Below, piece by piece: positions 9,330 to 17,291 of a DNA stretch of 64,000 bases. The DNA is from JAASSS01 sp021767745. Its GTDB lineage: Bacteria > Pseudomonadota > Gammaproteobacteria > UBA5335. Made by a program: the position numbers and the translations under genes. The stretch covers positions 62,001-126,000 of the forward strand of contig JAXHVN010000011.1 in NCBI GenBank assembly GCA_034189165.1, read 5' to 3'. Numbering within the stretch: position 1 is the first letter of the stretch; every line of letters begins with the position of its first letter. The notes beneath the pieces are model-generated. The model did no database searches, was not told where the DNA came from, and saw nothing but the letters and a program-made list of their open reading frames with translations.

Positions 9330-10351
9330 GCGGCCTGCTTTCCCGCGTCGCGGACAACATGTACTGGTTCGGCCGCTATGCCGAGCGCGCCGAGAACACC
9401 GCCCGGCTGATCACGGTGCACACCAACCTGGAGCTGGACCTGCCGCGTACGGTCACCTTCGGCTGGGAGCCCCTGGTCGCGATCACCGGCAACGACCAGA
9501 TCTACCGTGACGTCGTCGGCGAGTACGCGGAGTCGGCGGTGGTGCATTTTCTGCTCGCGCATGCGGAGCATTCGGGCGCGCTGCTGCACTCCATCGCGCT
9601 GGCGCGCGAGAACCTGCGCACCACGCGCGATGTGGTGCCGCGCGAGGTCTGGGAAGAGATCACGGATCTGGACCTGTTCGCCCGCGAGCGGCTGGACGCC
9701 GGCCTCAGCCGGCGCGGCCGGCACGACTATTTGCAGGGCATCGTCGGGCGCTGCCAGCGCATCGCGGGACTGCTCTCCGGCACCATGAGTCACGATGCGG
9801 CCTACGAATTCGTCCGCCTGGGCCGCAATCTGGAGCGCGGCGACATGACCAGCCGGATCCTCGACGTGCGCAGCGAGGATCTGCTGGCCGACCGCGAGGG
9901 CCAGCTCTCGCCCTACGACAGCATCCAGTGGATGAGCCTGCTGAAGTCGCTGACGGCCTACCAGATGTACCGGCGTCACGTGCGCAGCCGCGTCACCGCG
10001 CATGACGTACTGCGCTTTCTGCTGCAGGACCGCGACTTCCCCCGCGCGCTGCAGTACTGCCTGACCCGCATCGAGGGCTGCCTGCACCGGCTGCCCGAAC
10101 GCGAGTCGCCGCTGCGGCAGGTCGCGCGGGTCAGCCGGCAGGTGCAGCAGGCGAATGTACGTCAGCTGGCGGCCGATGGCGCCGCACTGAACGTCTATCT
10201 CGACGACCTGCAGCTAAAGCTCGCCGCGTGCCACAACGCGATCCACGAGGCCTACTTCGGCAACGAGGCGCTGGTGCCGGCGGAGCCGGCCGCGACGCCG
10301 TCGCAGTCGCAGTCGCAGTCGCAGTCGCAGTCGCAGTCGCAGTCGTCCTGA
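9326..10351 (+). CDS. Alpha-E domain protein (COG2307, DUF403) with (SQ)7 tail
   Basis: A 341-residue, mostly helical protein of the alpha-E family, which is almost always encoded beside or fused to circularly permuted ATP-grasp proteins and is thought to be their partner. The family's Glu-Arg motif is clear in GRYAERAENTARL (Glu20, Arg21). The last ~17 residues are a low-complexity Ser-Gln tail encoded by seven tandem TCGCAG hexamers, immediately before an assembly gap, so the true tail length is uncertain. The start overlaps the upstream stop by four bases. The normal domain ends around residue 310; the SQ tail is an addition. Confidence 0.88.
   Translation: MSGLLSRVADNMYWFGRYAERAENTARLITVHTNLELDLPRTVTFGWEPLVAITGNDQIYRDVVGEYAESAVVHFLLAHAEHSGALLHSIALARENLRTTRDVVPREVWEEITDLDLFARERLDAGLSRRGRHDYLQGIVGRCQRIAGLLSGTMSHDAAYEFVRLGRNLERGDMTSRILDVRSEDLLADREGQLSPYDSIQWMSLLKSLTAYQMYRRHVRSRVTAHDVLRFLLQDRDFPRALQYCLTRIEGCLHRLPERESPLRQVARVSRQVQQANVRQLAADGAALNVYLDDLQLKLAACHNAIHEAYFGNEALVPAEPAATPSQSQSQSQSQSQSQSS
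10301..10342. repeat. Tandem hexanucleotide repeat (TCGCAG)7
   Basis: Seven perfect copies of TCGCAG run to the end of the alpha-E gene and encode Ser-Gln repeats. Three copies are seen again on the right of the N gap. Because the unit is six bases, copy-number change does not alter the reading frame. The repeat is the likely reason the assembly broke here, so the copy number in the real chromosome may differ. Confidence 0.95.
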
Positions 10352-10444
10352 CCTCACCACAAGGCGCTCCCCCCCGATGAGCATCCACGTCGCCCTGAAT
10401 CACTGGACCGAGTACCGCTACGACCGGCCGGTGCGCCTGTCACC
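10324..10444. repeat. 121-bp duplicate, left flank of assembly gap
   Basis: This segment is identical to 10545-10665. It contains the end of the SQ repeat, the alpha-E stop and the first 68 bases of the transglutaminase/DUF2126 gene, including its ATG at 10377. It is best read as the overlapping end of one contig and not as a biological duplication, since the second copy continues into a full-length gene. Confidence 0.9.
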
Positions 10445-10544
10445 NNNNNNNNNNNNNNNNNNNNNNNNNNNNNNNNNNNNNNNNNNNNNNNNNNNNNNNN
10501 NNNNNNNNNNNNNNNNNNNNNNNNNNNNNNNNNNNNNNNNNNNN
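10445..10544. other. Assembly gap, 100 N
   Basis: Exactly 100 N, a conventional placeholder for a scaffold gap of unknown size. The flanks on both sides are the same 121 bp, which implies that the real gap is negative (an unmerged overlap) and that little or no sequence is missing. Confidence 0.97.
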
Positions 10545-10665
10545 GTCGCAGTCGCAGTCGCAGTCGTCCTGACCTCACCACAAGGCGCTCCCCCCCGATG
10601 AGCATCCACGTCGCCCTGAATCACTGGACCGAGTACCGCTACGACCGGCCGGTGCGCCTGTCACC
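10545..10665. repeat. 121-bp duplicate, right flank of assembly gap
   Basis: Identical to 10324-10444 at an offset of 221 bases. It begins inside the TCGCAG repeat (three units) and repeats the alpha-E stop codon and the start of the downstream gene. The second copy is the one that continues in frame through 13918. Confidence 0.9.
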
Positions 10666-13600
10666 GCAGACCATCCGGCTGCGGCCGGCGCCGCACTGCC
10701 GCACGCCGATCGAGAGCTACGCCCTGCGCATCGCGCCCCAGCCGCACTTCATCAACTGGCTGCAGGACCCGTTCGGCAACTTCGTCGGCCGGGTGGTGTT
10801 CCCCGAGCCAGTGCGCCGCTTCGCCGTGACGGTGGATCTGGTCGCCGACATGACGGTGATCAACCCGTTCGACTTCTTCGTCGAGGAGTACGCCGAGCGT
10901 TATCCCTTCGACTATCCGGACGCGTTGGCCCGACAACTGGCACCCTACCGGCATGCGCCGACGCCCGGCCCGCGGCTCGCCGACTACCTGGCGACGGTGG
11001 CGGTCCCGCACGAGACTCGCACGATCGACTTCCTGGTCGAGCTGAACCAGCGGCTCAGCAAAGAGGTGGCCTACACCGTCCGCCTGGAACCGGGTGTGCA
11101 GAGCTGCGAGCAGACGCTCGAGCGCGGCGTCGGCTCCTGCCGCGACAGCGCCTACCTGCTGGTGCAGATCGCCCGGCACCTCGGCCTGGCCGCGCGCTTC
11201 GCCTCGGGCTATCTCGTGCAGCTCAAGAGCGATGTCGCCGCGCTCGACGGCCCCAGCGGCCCCGAGGCCGACTTCACCGATCTGCATGCCTGGGCGGAAA
11301 TCTTCCTCCCCGGCGCGGGCTGGATCGGCCTCGACCCGACCTCGGGGCTGCTCGCCGGCGAGGGCCACATTCCGCTGTGCTGCACGCCCGAACCGGCTGC
11401 CGCCGCGCCGATCGAGGGTGCGAGCGACCCGGCCGAGGTGGAGTTCGCCTTCCACAACGAGGTCCAGCGCCTGCGCGAGCGTCCACGCGTGACGCTGCCG
11501 TACAGCCAGGCGCAGTGGGAAGACATCGACGCCCTCGGCGCCAAGGTGGACGCCCGGCTGCAGGCGGCGGACGTGCGCCTGACGCAGGGCGGTGAGCCCA
11601 CGTTCGTCTCCATCGACGACATGGACGGCGCGGAGTGGAACACGGGCGCGCTCGGGCCACACAAGCGGCAGCGGGCGGAGGATCTGCTGCGCCGGCTGCG
11701 GGCGCGCTTCGCGCCGGGGGGCATGCTGCACTACGGCCAGGGCAAGTGGTATCCCGGCGAGCCGCTGCCGCGCTGGTCGCTCGGCTGCATCTGGCGCAGC
11801 GACGGCCAGCCGGTCGTCGAGGACGATGCGCTGCTGGCCGACCCCACCGTGCCGGGCGATGCCGACGCCGCCGCGGCGCAGCGGCTGATTGCGGCCATCG
11901 CCGCGGCGCTTGCGGTCGATCCCGCGCCGATCGCCCCGGCGTACGAGGATCTCTACTACTACCTGTGGGTGGAGCGGCGCCTGCCCGACGACGTCGGCCC
12001 CGGCCATCCGGCACTGCAGGCGGATGCCGATCGTGCCCGCCTGGCGAAGCTGCTCGAACCGGGCCTGGGCACCGTCACCGGCTATCTGCTGCCGCTGCAG
12101 TGGCAATGGGAGACGGCGCAGACCGGCCGCTACGTCAGCGGACCCTGGCACGTGCGGCGCGGCCACATCTACCTGCTGCCCGGTGACTCACCGATGGGAC
12201 TGCGCCTGCCGCTGGACAGCCTGCCCGCCGGTGCGGGTCAGGGCGAAGCGCCGGTGCCGGCCGATCCGTGGGGCCCACTCCGGCCACTGCCGGCACCGCC
12301 TGGGGGAGAGATCCGCCTGCAGCGCCCGGGCGTGGCGAACCCGGCCTCGCCCGATCCGTCGGCCGAGCCGCCCGCCGCCACGGCGCTGTGCGTGGAGCCG
12401 CGCAACGGCGTGCTGCATGTATTCCTGCCGCCGACGGCCGATGCCGCGCAGTATCTGCAGCTGGTGCACGCGGTGCTCGCCGCCGCCGCCGCCGAGGGCC
12501 TGGCGGTGGCGCTGGAAGGCTACGAGCCGCCACCCTCGCCGCAGCTACGGCACTTCCACGTCACCCCCGATCCGGGGGTGATCGAGGTGAACGTGCAGCC
12601 GGCCAGCGACTGGCAGGGCCTGCGCACGATCACCGAGGGCCTGTACGAGGACGCCCGCCTGGCCAGGCTCGGCGCCGAGAAGTTCATGCTCGACGGCCGC
12701 CATACCGGCACCGGCGGCGGTAATCACCTTACGCTCGGGTCGGCGACGCCGGCGGACAGTCCGTTCCTGCGTCGTCCGGCGCTGCTGCAGAGCCTGATCA
12801 CCTATTGGCAGCATCACCCCAGCCTGTCCTATCTCTTCTCCGGCCTGTTCGTCGGCCCCACCAGTCAGGCGCCGCGGCTGGACGAGGCGCGCACCGACAG
12901 TCTGTACGAGCTGGAAATCGCCTTCGGCCAGCTGACCGGCGCACTGCCGGAGGACACCGCGCTCGCCCCGTGGCTGGTGGACCGTCTGCTGCGTCACCTG
13001 CTGATCGACGTGACCGGCAACACCCACCGCGCGGAATTCTGCATCGACAAGCTCTATTCGCCGGATTCGGCCACCGGCCGGCTCGGCCTGCTGGAGCTGC
13101 GCGCGTTCGAGATGCCACCGCACCCGCACATGAGCCTGGTGCAGATGCTGCTGGTACGGGCGCTGATCGCGCGCTTCTGGGATCAACCCTATCGTGGCCG
13201 GCTGGTGCGCTGGGGGACCGACCTGCACGATCGATTCATGCTCGAACACTTCGTCCGGCAGGACTTCCACGACGTACTGGAGGAACTGCGCGGCGCCGGA
13301 TTCGCCTTCGAGGATCGCTGGTTCGAGCCCTTCTTCGAGTTCCGCTTCCCGGTGCTCGGCCAGCTCAAGGCGCGTGAGCTCACCCTCGAACTGCGCCAGG
13401 CCATCGAGCCCTGGCACGTACTGGGCGAGGAGGCGACCGGCGGCGGGACCGCACGCTATGTGGATTCCTCCGTCGAGCGCCTGCAGGTCCGGCTGACCGG
13501 CGCGGCCGGCGATCGCTACCACGTCAGCTGCAACGGGCGACCCCTGCCGCTGCACCAGACCGGCCGGGTCGACGAGCGGGTCTGCGGCGTCCGGTTCAAG

Positions 13601-13918
13601 GCGTGGCAGCCACCCTCGGCGCTGCACCCGCGGATCCCGGCGCAGACCCCACTCACCTTCGACCTGCACGATCGCTGGAACGGCCGCGCCATCGCCGGCT
13701 GCCGCTACTACGTGGCGCATCCGGCCGGACGCAACTACGAGCGCTTTCCGGTCAATGCCAGCGAAGCCGAGGCGCGGCGGCTGGCGCGGTTCGAGCGCTT
13801 CGGGCACACGCCCGGCCGCCACGACGCCACGCACCTCACGCAGCCACAGGCGGCACTCGCGCCCGAGCATCCGTATACGCTCGATCTGCGACGACATCCG
13901 GTGCTCGGCGGATCGTGA
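10598..13918 (+). CDS. Transglutaminase-like protein with DUF2126 putative amidoligase domain
   Basis: A 1106-residue two-domain protein. An N-terminal transglutaminase-like cysteine peptidase fold (about 1-290) has an intact triad: Cys181 in GSCRDSA, His230 in DLHAWAE and Asp246 in LDPTSG. The remaining ~800 residues match DUF2126, described as a putative amidoligase domain, with the marker TQGGEPTFVSIDD near 328. The protein could cut or transfer an amide bond and also form one. It lies between the two ATP-grasp/alpha-E units, and its stop overlaps the next start (GTGA). The start at 10598 is supported by the family N-terminus (VALNHWTEYRYDRPV); the same start also appears at 10377 in the duplicated gap flank. 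Confidence 0.9.
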   Translation: MSIHVALNHWTEYRYDRPVRLSPQTIRLRPAPHCRTPIESYALRIAPQPHFINWLQDPFGNFVGRVVFPEPVRRFAVTVDLVADMTVINPFDFFVEEYAERYPFDYPDALARQLAPYRHAPTPGPRLADYLATVAVPHETRTIDFLVELNQRLSKEVAYTVRLEPGVQSCEQTLERGVGSCRDSAYLLVQIARHLGLAARFASGYLVQLKSDVAALDGPSGPEADFTDLHAWAEIFLPGAGWIGLDPTSGLLAGEGHIPLCCTPEPAAAAPIEGASDPAEVEFAFHNEVQRLRERPRVTLPYSQAQWEDIDALGAKVDARLQAADVRLTQGGEPTFVSIDDMDGAEWNTGALGPHKRQRAEDLLRRLRARFAPGGMLHYGQGKWYPGEPLPRWSLGCIWRSDGQPVVEDDALLADPTVPGDADAAAAQRLIAAIAAALAVDPAPIAPAYEDLYYYLWVERRLPDDVGPGHPALQADADRARLAKLLEPGLGTVTGYLLPLQWQWETAQTGRYVSGPWHVRRGHIYLLPGDSPMGLRLPLDSLPAGAGQGEAPVPADPWGPLRPLPAPPGGEIRLQRPGVANPASPDPSAEPPAATALCVEPRNGVLHVFLPPTADAAQYLQLVHAVLAAAAAEGLAVALEGYEPPPSPQLRHFHVTPDPGVIEVNVQPASDWQGLRTITEGLYEDARLARLGAEKFMLDGRHTGTGGGNHLTLGSATPADSPFLRRPALLQSLITYWQHHPSLSYLFSGLFVGPTSQAPRLDEARTDSLYELEIAFGQLTGALPEDTALAPWLVDRLLRHLLIDVTGNTHRAEFCIDKLYSPDSATGRLGLLELRAFEMPPHPHMSLVQMLLVRALIARFWDQPYRGRLVRWGTDLHDRFMLEHFVRQDFHDVLEELRGAGFAFEDRWFEPFFEFRFPVLGQLKARELTLELRQAIEPWHVLGEEATGGGTARYVDSSVERLQVRLTGAAGDRYHVSCNGRPLPLHQTGRVDERVCGVRFKAWQPPSALHPRIPAQTPLTFDLHDRWNGRAIAGCRYYVAHPAGRNYERFPVNASEAEARRLARFERFGHTPGRHDATHLTQPQAALAPEHPYTLDLRRHPVLGGS

Positions 13919-16365
13919 GCGTCGCCGCGCCGCTGCCGGCACCGGCGCTGCCCTTGCTGCGCGCCTACAGCCCGCCATCCGGCGCCTACGACGAACTGCG
14001 CGAGCACGATGGCAGCCTGCGCCCGCACTGGCGCCAGCTGCTGCCGGCGCTGGACGCACTCGGCGCCGAGGGGCTGCAGCAACGTGCCGCGGATGCCTCC
14101 GCGCTGTTGCAGCACCACGGCCTGCAGGGCGGGCCCCGCGGCCAGCGCTGGCGGCTCGACCCGGTGCCGCTGGTGCTGCCGAGCGATCAATGGCGGCTGA
14201 TCGAGCGGGGCCTGCAGCAGCGCGGCGAGCTGCTCGAGGCGCTGCTGCGGGATCTCTACGGGGAGCAGCGCCTGCTGCGCAGCGGCCAGCTGCCGCCGGA
14301 TGCGGTCTTCGCCCATGGCGGTTTCCTGCACCCCGTGGTCGGACTGCGACCACCCTCCGGCCGCTGGCTGGTGCACTACGCCGCCGATCTGGTGCGAACG
14401 CCGGATGGCCAGTTGCTCGTCGCCCGCGATCGCGCCGATGCGCCGGCCGGGATGGGTGCGGCGCTGGCCGCCCGGGTGGCGCTCTCGCGCCAGCTGCCGA
14501 GCCTGTTCCGGGACTGCCATCCGCATCGGCTGCGACTGTTCTTCCAGACGCTGCGCGAGACGCTGGCGAGCTTGGCCGACGATCCCTCCGGCGCGGCCGT
14601 TGCCGTGCTGAGCGGCGGTCCACGTGATCCGGCCTACGCCGAACAGGCCTACCTGGCGCAGTACCTCGGCTACATGCTGGCCGACAGCGGCGAGCTCGTC
14701 GTGCGCGACGGGCGGCTGTGGCTGGGCGGCGTGGAACGGCCGCAGCCGGTGCATGCCGTGCTGAGGACGCTGGCGAGCGTGCAGATCGATCCGCTCGAAC
14801 TCGACCGACGCTCGCATCATGGCGTGCCCGGACTGCTGCAGTTGCTGCGCCAGGGCAATCTCGTGGCGGCCAACCCGCCCGGTGTGCGGGTGGTCGAGAA
14901 CCCTGCCCTGCACGCCTATCTGCCCTCGCTGTGTCGTACGCTGCTGGGGCAGGACCTGCTGCTACCCTCGGTGCCGACCTGGTGGTGCGGCGATCCGGCT
15001 GCGCGCCGGCACGTGCTCGCCCACATCGACCAGCTGCACCTGCAGAGCCTGGATGAACGCCTGCGCCAGCCCGCCATGGATGCCGCCCGGGATGCCCGTC
15101 GGCGTCGGCGCCTGCGGGCACGCATCGAGGCGCAACCGCACCTGTTCGTCGGGCGCGCCGCCTATCCGGTCGCCCATGCCCCGGTGGCCACGCGTGTGGG
15201 GCTGGCGGCACGGCCAATCTCCCTGCGCTGCTTCGCCGTCGCCGACGCCGACGGGCACTACGTGATGCCGGGCGGCATGGCGGCCAGTCAACGGCCCGAC
15301 AGCGCGACGACCGGCGCCGGGCGGATCCACAAGGACGTCTGGGTGCTGGCCTCCGAGCCGCAGCCGCAGGACCCGCTGGCCGCCGTGCTGCGCCGGCCGC
15401 TGCCCTTCGCGGCACCGACGACCGGCATCTCGCGCCGCCTGGCGGACAACCTCTGCTGGCTGGGCCGTTATCTGGTGCGGGTGGAGACGATGTGCCGGAC
15501 GTTCGACGGCGCGTTCACGCATCGGGCTGCCCCGGGTGCGGCCTTCCGTCCAGTCGATCAGACCCTGCTGGCGCTGCTGATCGGCAGCCCCGCCCCGGAC
15601 CCGAACGATGCCGACGCGCAAGTGCTGCTGCGGCAGCTGGAGCGCACCGATCCGCAGGGCCTGCCGGCGACGCTGACCGCGCTCGCACGCGCAGCCCAGG
15701 CAGTGCCGGAGGTGCTGCACGGTGAGCTTGGCGCCCTGCTTGGCGCGCTGCCGGCGGCTTTCGAGATCACCGCGGGCACCGAGGCGCTGCACCGGCAGCT
15801 GCGGACGCTGCGCCTGCAGCTGGCAGCCGCGCGCGCCCTGCTGCTGGACGGGCTGCCGGTCGGCCAGACACGTGCCTATTTCGAGGTCGGGCTGCGGCTG
15901 GAACAGGCGTTGCAGGGCCTGCGTCTGCTGGCGCAGGCACCGGCGGCGCATGCGGAGGCGGAAAGCGATGTCGCCACGGCGCTGCTCGACGTCGCCGGCG
16001 TCAACGCCCGGCTGTATGCCGGCGGTCAGGAGCCCGCGCAGACGCGCCACGGCGTCATCCAGCTGCTGCTGCTGGAGACCGCCAATCCTCAGTCGCTGCG
16101 CCATCTGCTGCTGCGCCTTGATCAGGACTTCGACGATCTGGCTGGGCGCAACGGGCCGAGCCTGGCCCTGCCACGGGCGCAGCGCCAGCTCGCTCGGGTG
16201 CGCGACCGGGTGGAGGGTGTGGCCGCCCGGCGGCTCGACGATGCCGGGCTGACCGCCCTCTGCGAGCAACTGACGCAACAGCTGCGGACGATCGCCGAGC
16301 TGGTCGCGCGAGACATCCGGCCCCGTTCCCACCGCGTGCGGCAGCTCTCGGAGCTGCGGCCGTGA
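13915..16365 (+). CDS. Fused ATP-grasp/alpha-E protein with degenerate ATP-binding motifs
   Basis: An 816-residue fusion of a circularly permuted ATP-grasp domain (about 1-490) and an alpha-E domain (about 500-816), paralogous to the two preceding single-domain proteins. Aligned with the 482-residue copy, key positions differ: EDN becomes RDR at 171-173, RRIDD becomes RTLAS at 284-288, the lysine of the KP motif becomes Gln377, and the glycine-rich GGGSKDTW is broken to GAGRIHKDVW. In the alpha-E part the GRYAERAE motif reads GRYLVRVE. I infer a catalytically impaired or regulatory paralogue. The GTG start at 13915 overlaps the upstream TGA by four bases; an ATG further upstream in this frame lies inside the previous gene and encodes unrelated sequence. 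Confidence 0.87.
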   Translation: MSVAAPLPAPALPLLRAYSPPSGAYDELREHDGSLRPHWRQLLPALDALGAEGLQQRAADASALLQHHGLQGGPRGQRWRLDPVPLVLPSDQWRLIERGLQQRGELLEALLRDLYGEQRLLRSGQLPPDAVFAHGGFLHPVVGLRPPSGRWLVHYAADLVRTPDGQLLVARDRADAPAGMGAALAARVALSRQLPSLFRDCHPHRLRLFFQTLRETLASLADDPSGAAVAVLSGGPRDPAYAEQAYLAQYLGYMLADSGELVVRDGRLWLGGVERPQPVHAVLRTLASVQIDPLELDRRSHHGVPGLLQLLRQGNLVAANPPGVRVVENPALHAYLPSLCRTLLGQDLLLPSVPTWWCGDPAARRHVLAHIDQLHLQSLDERLRQPAMDAARDARRRRRLRARIEAQPHLFVGRAAYPVAHAPVATRVGLAARPISLRCFAVADADGHYVMPGGMAASQRPDSATTGAGRIHKDVWVLASEPQPQDPLAAVLRRPLPFAAPTTGISRRLADNLCWLGRYLVRVETMCRTFDGAFTHRAAPGAAFRPVDQTLLALLIGSPAPDPNDADAQVLLRQLERTDPQGLPATLTALARAAQAVPEVLHGELGALLGALPAAFEITAGTEALHRQLRTLRLQLAAARALLLDGLPVGQTRAYFEVGLRLEQALQGLRLLAQAPAAHAEAESDVATALLDVAGVNARLYAGGQEPAQTRHGVIQLLLLETANPQSLRHLLLRLDQDFDDLAGRNGPSLALPRAQRQLARVRDRVEGVAARRLDDAGLTALCEQLTQQLRTIAELVARDIRPRSHRVRQLSELRP

Positions 16366-17291
16366 GCGAGCGCACCTATCGGGTCACCCATCTCACCCGC
16401 TATGAATACAGCCAGGCAGTCGACTACGGCCACAACGAGGCGCGGCTGCACCCGCGGGATGAGGGGCGGCAGCGCTGCCTCGAAGCCGAACTGCAGATCC
16501 TGCCGGAACCTGCACGCCTGCATCATCGGCGGGACGGCTTTGGCAACCAGATCGCCTACTTCGCGGTCGAACAGCGGCATCACGCGCTCGAAGTCCGGGC
16601 GGAAAGTACCCTCACGACCCGTCCACCCGCCGGCATCGACCCCGAGCGCTCGCCCCCATGGGAAGAGGTGGCGCGATCATTGGCCGCGACCGGCACGGGC
16701 CGGGTCGGCTCGACCGATCAGCTGCTGGCCAGCACGCTGAGGCTGAGTTCGCCGTTCGCGGGCACGGGTCGCGAATTCGCCAGCTATGCGGCGCCGAGCT
16801 TCACGCCCGGGCGCCCGCTACTGCAGGCGGCGCTCGAGCTGATGGCGCGCGTGCATCGCGACTTCACCTACAACCCCACGGCCACCAACATCGCCACGCC
16901 ACTGCGGCGCGTGATGCGCGAGCGCCACGGCGTCTGCCAGGACTTCGCGCATCTGATGCTCGCCTGCCTGCGCAGCCTCGGGCTCGGTGCGCGCTATGTC
17001 AGCGGATATCTGGAGACGCTGCCGCCGCCCGGCCAGCCAAAGCTCCGCGGCGCCGACGCCTCGCATGCCTGGCTCGCGGTGTTCTGCCCGGCGCATGGCT
17101 GGGTGGACCTCGATCCGACCAACGACCAGGTACCGCAGACCCGGCATCTGACGCTGGGCTGGGGCCGGGACTACGGCGATGTCATGCCGCTGAACGGCGT
17201 CATCTTCGGCGGCGGCCGCACCACCCTCAGTGTCGCGGTGGACGTGCAGCCGCTGCCGGCCGTACCGCCAATGCCACCGATGCGGGCGTGA
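16362..17291 (+). CDS. Transglutaminase family protein (COG1305)
   Basis: A 309-residue stand-alone transglutaminase-like cysteine enzyme. An N-terminal beta-rich region (TYRVTHLTRYEYSQAV onward) is typical of bacterial members, followed by the catalytic fold with Cys192 in HGVCQDFAH, His235 in SHAWLAV and Asp251 in LDPTND. No signal peptide is seen, so it acts in the cytoplasm like the rest of the operon. It begins with GTG overlapping the previous stop by four bases. Such proteins are regular partners of ATP-grasp/alpha-E pairs and are thought to hydrolyse or transfer the peptide bond that the ligase makes. Confidence 0.92.
   Translation: MSERTYRVTHLTRYEYSQAVDYGHNEARLHPRDEGRQRCLEAELQILPEPARLHHRRDGFGNQIAYFAVEQRHHALEVRAESTLTTRPPAGIDPERSPPWEEVARSLAATGTGRVGSTDQLLASTLRLSSPFAGTGREFASYAAPSFTPGRPLLQAALELMARVHRDFTYNPTATNIATPLRRVMRERHGVCQDFAHLMLACLRSLGLGARYVSGYLETLPPPGQPKLRGADASHAWLAVFCPAHGWVDLDPTNDQVPQTRHLTLGWGRDYGDVMPLNGVIFGGGRTTLSVAVDVQPLPAVPPMPPMRA

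Noticed and set aside
10377..10444. Truncated extra copy of the transglutaminase/DUF2126 gene
   Set aside because: Identical to the start of the complete gene at 10598 and lies in the duplicated gap flank, so it is an assembly artefact and not a gene fragment.
12545..15415. 956-residue open frame on the minus strand
   Set aside because: It is antisense to the transglutaminase/DUF2126 and fused ATP-grasp genes, which match known families throughout. The composition (long Arg/Ala/Pro runs) is not protein-like.
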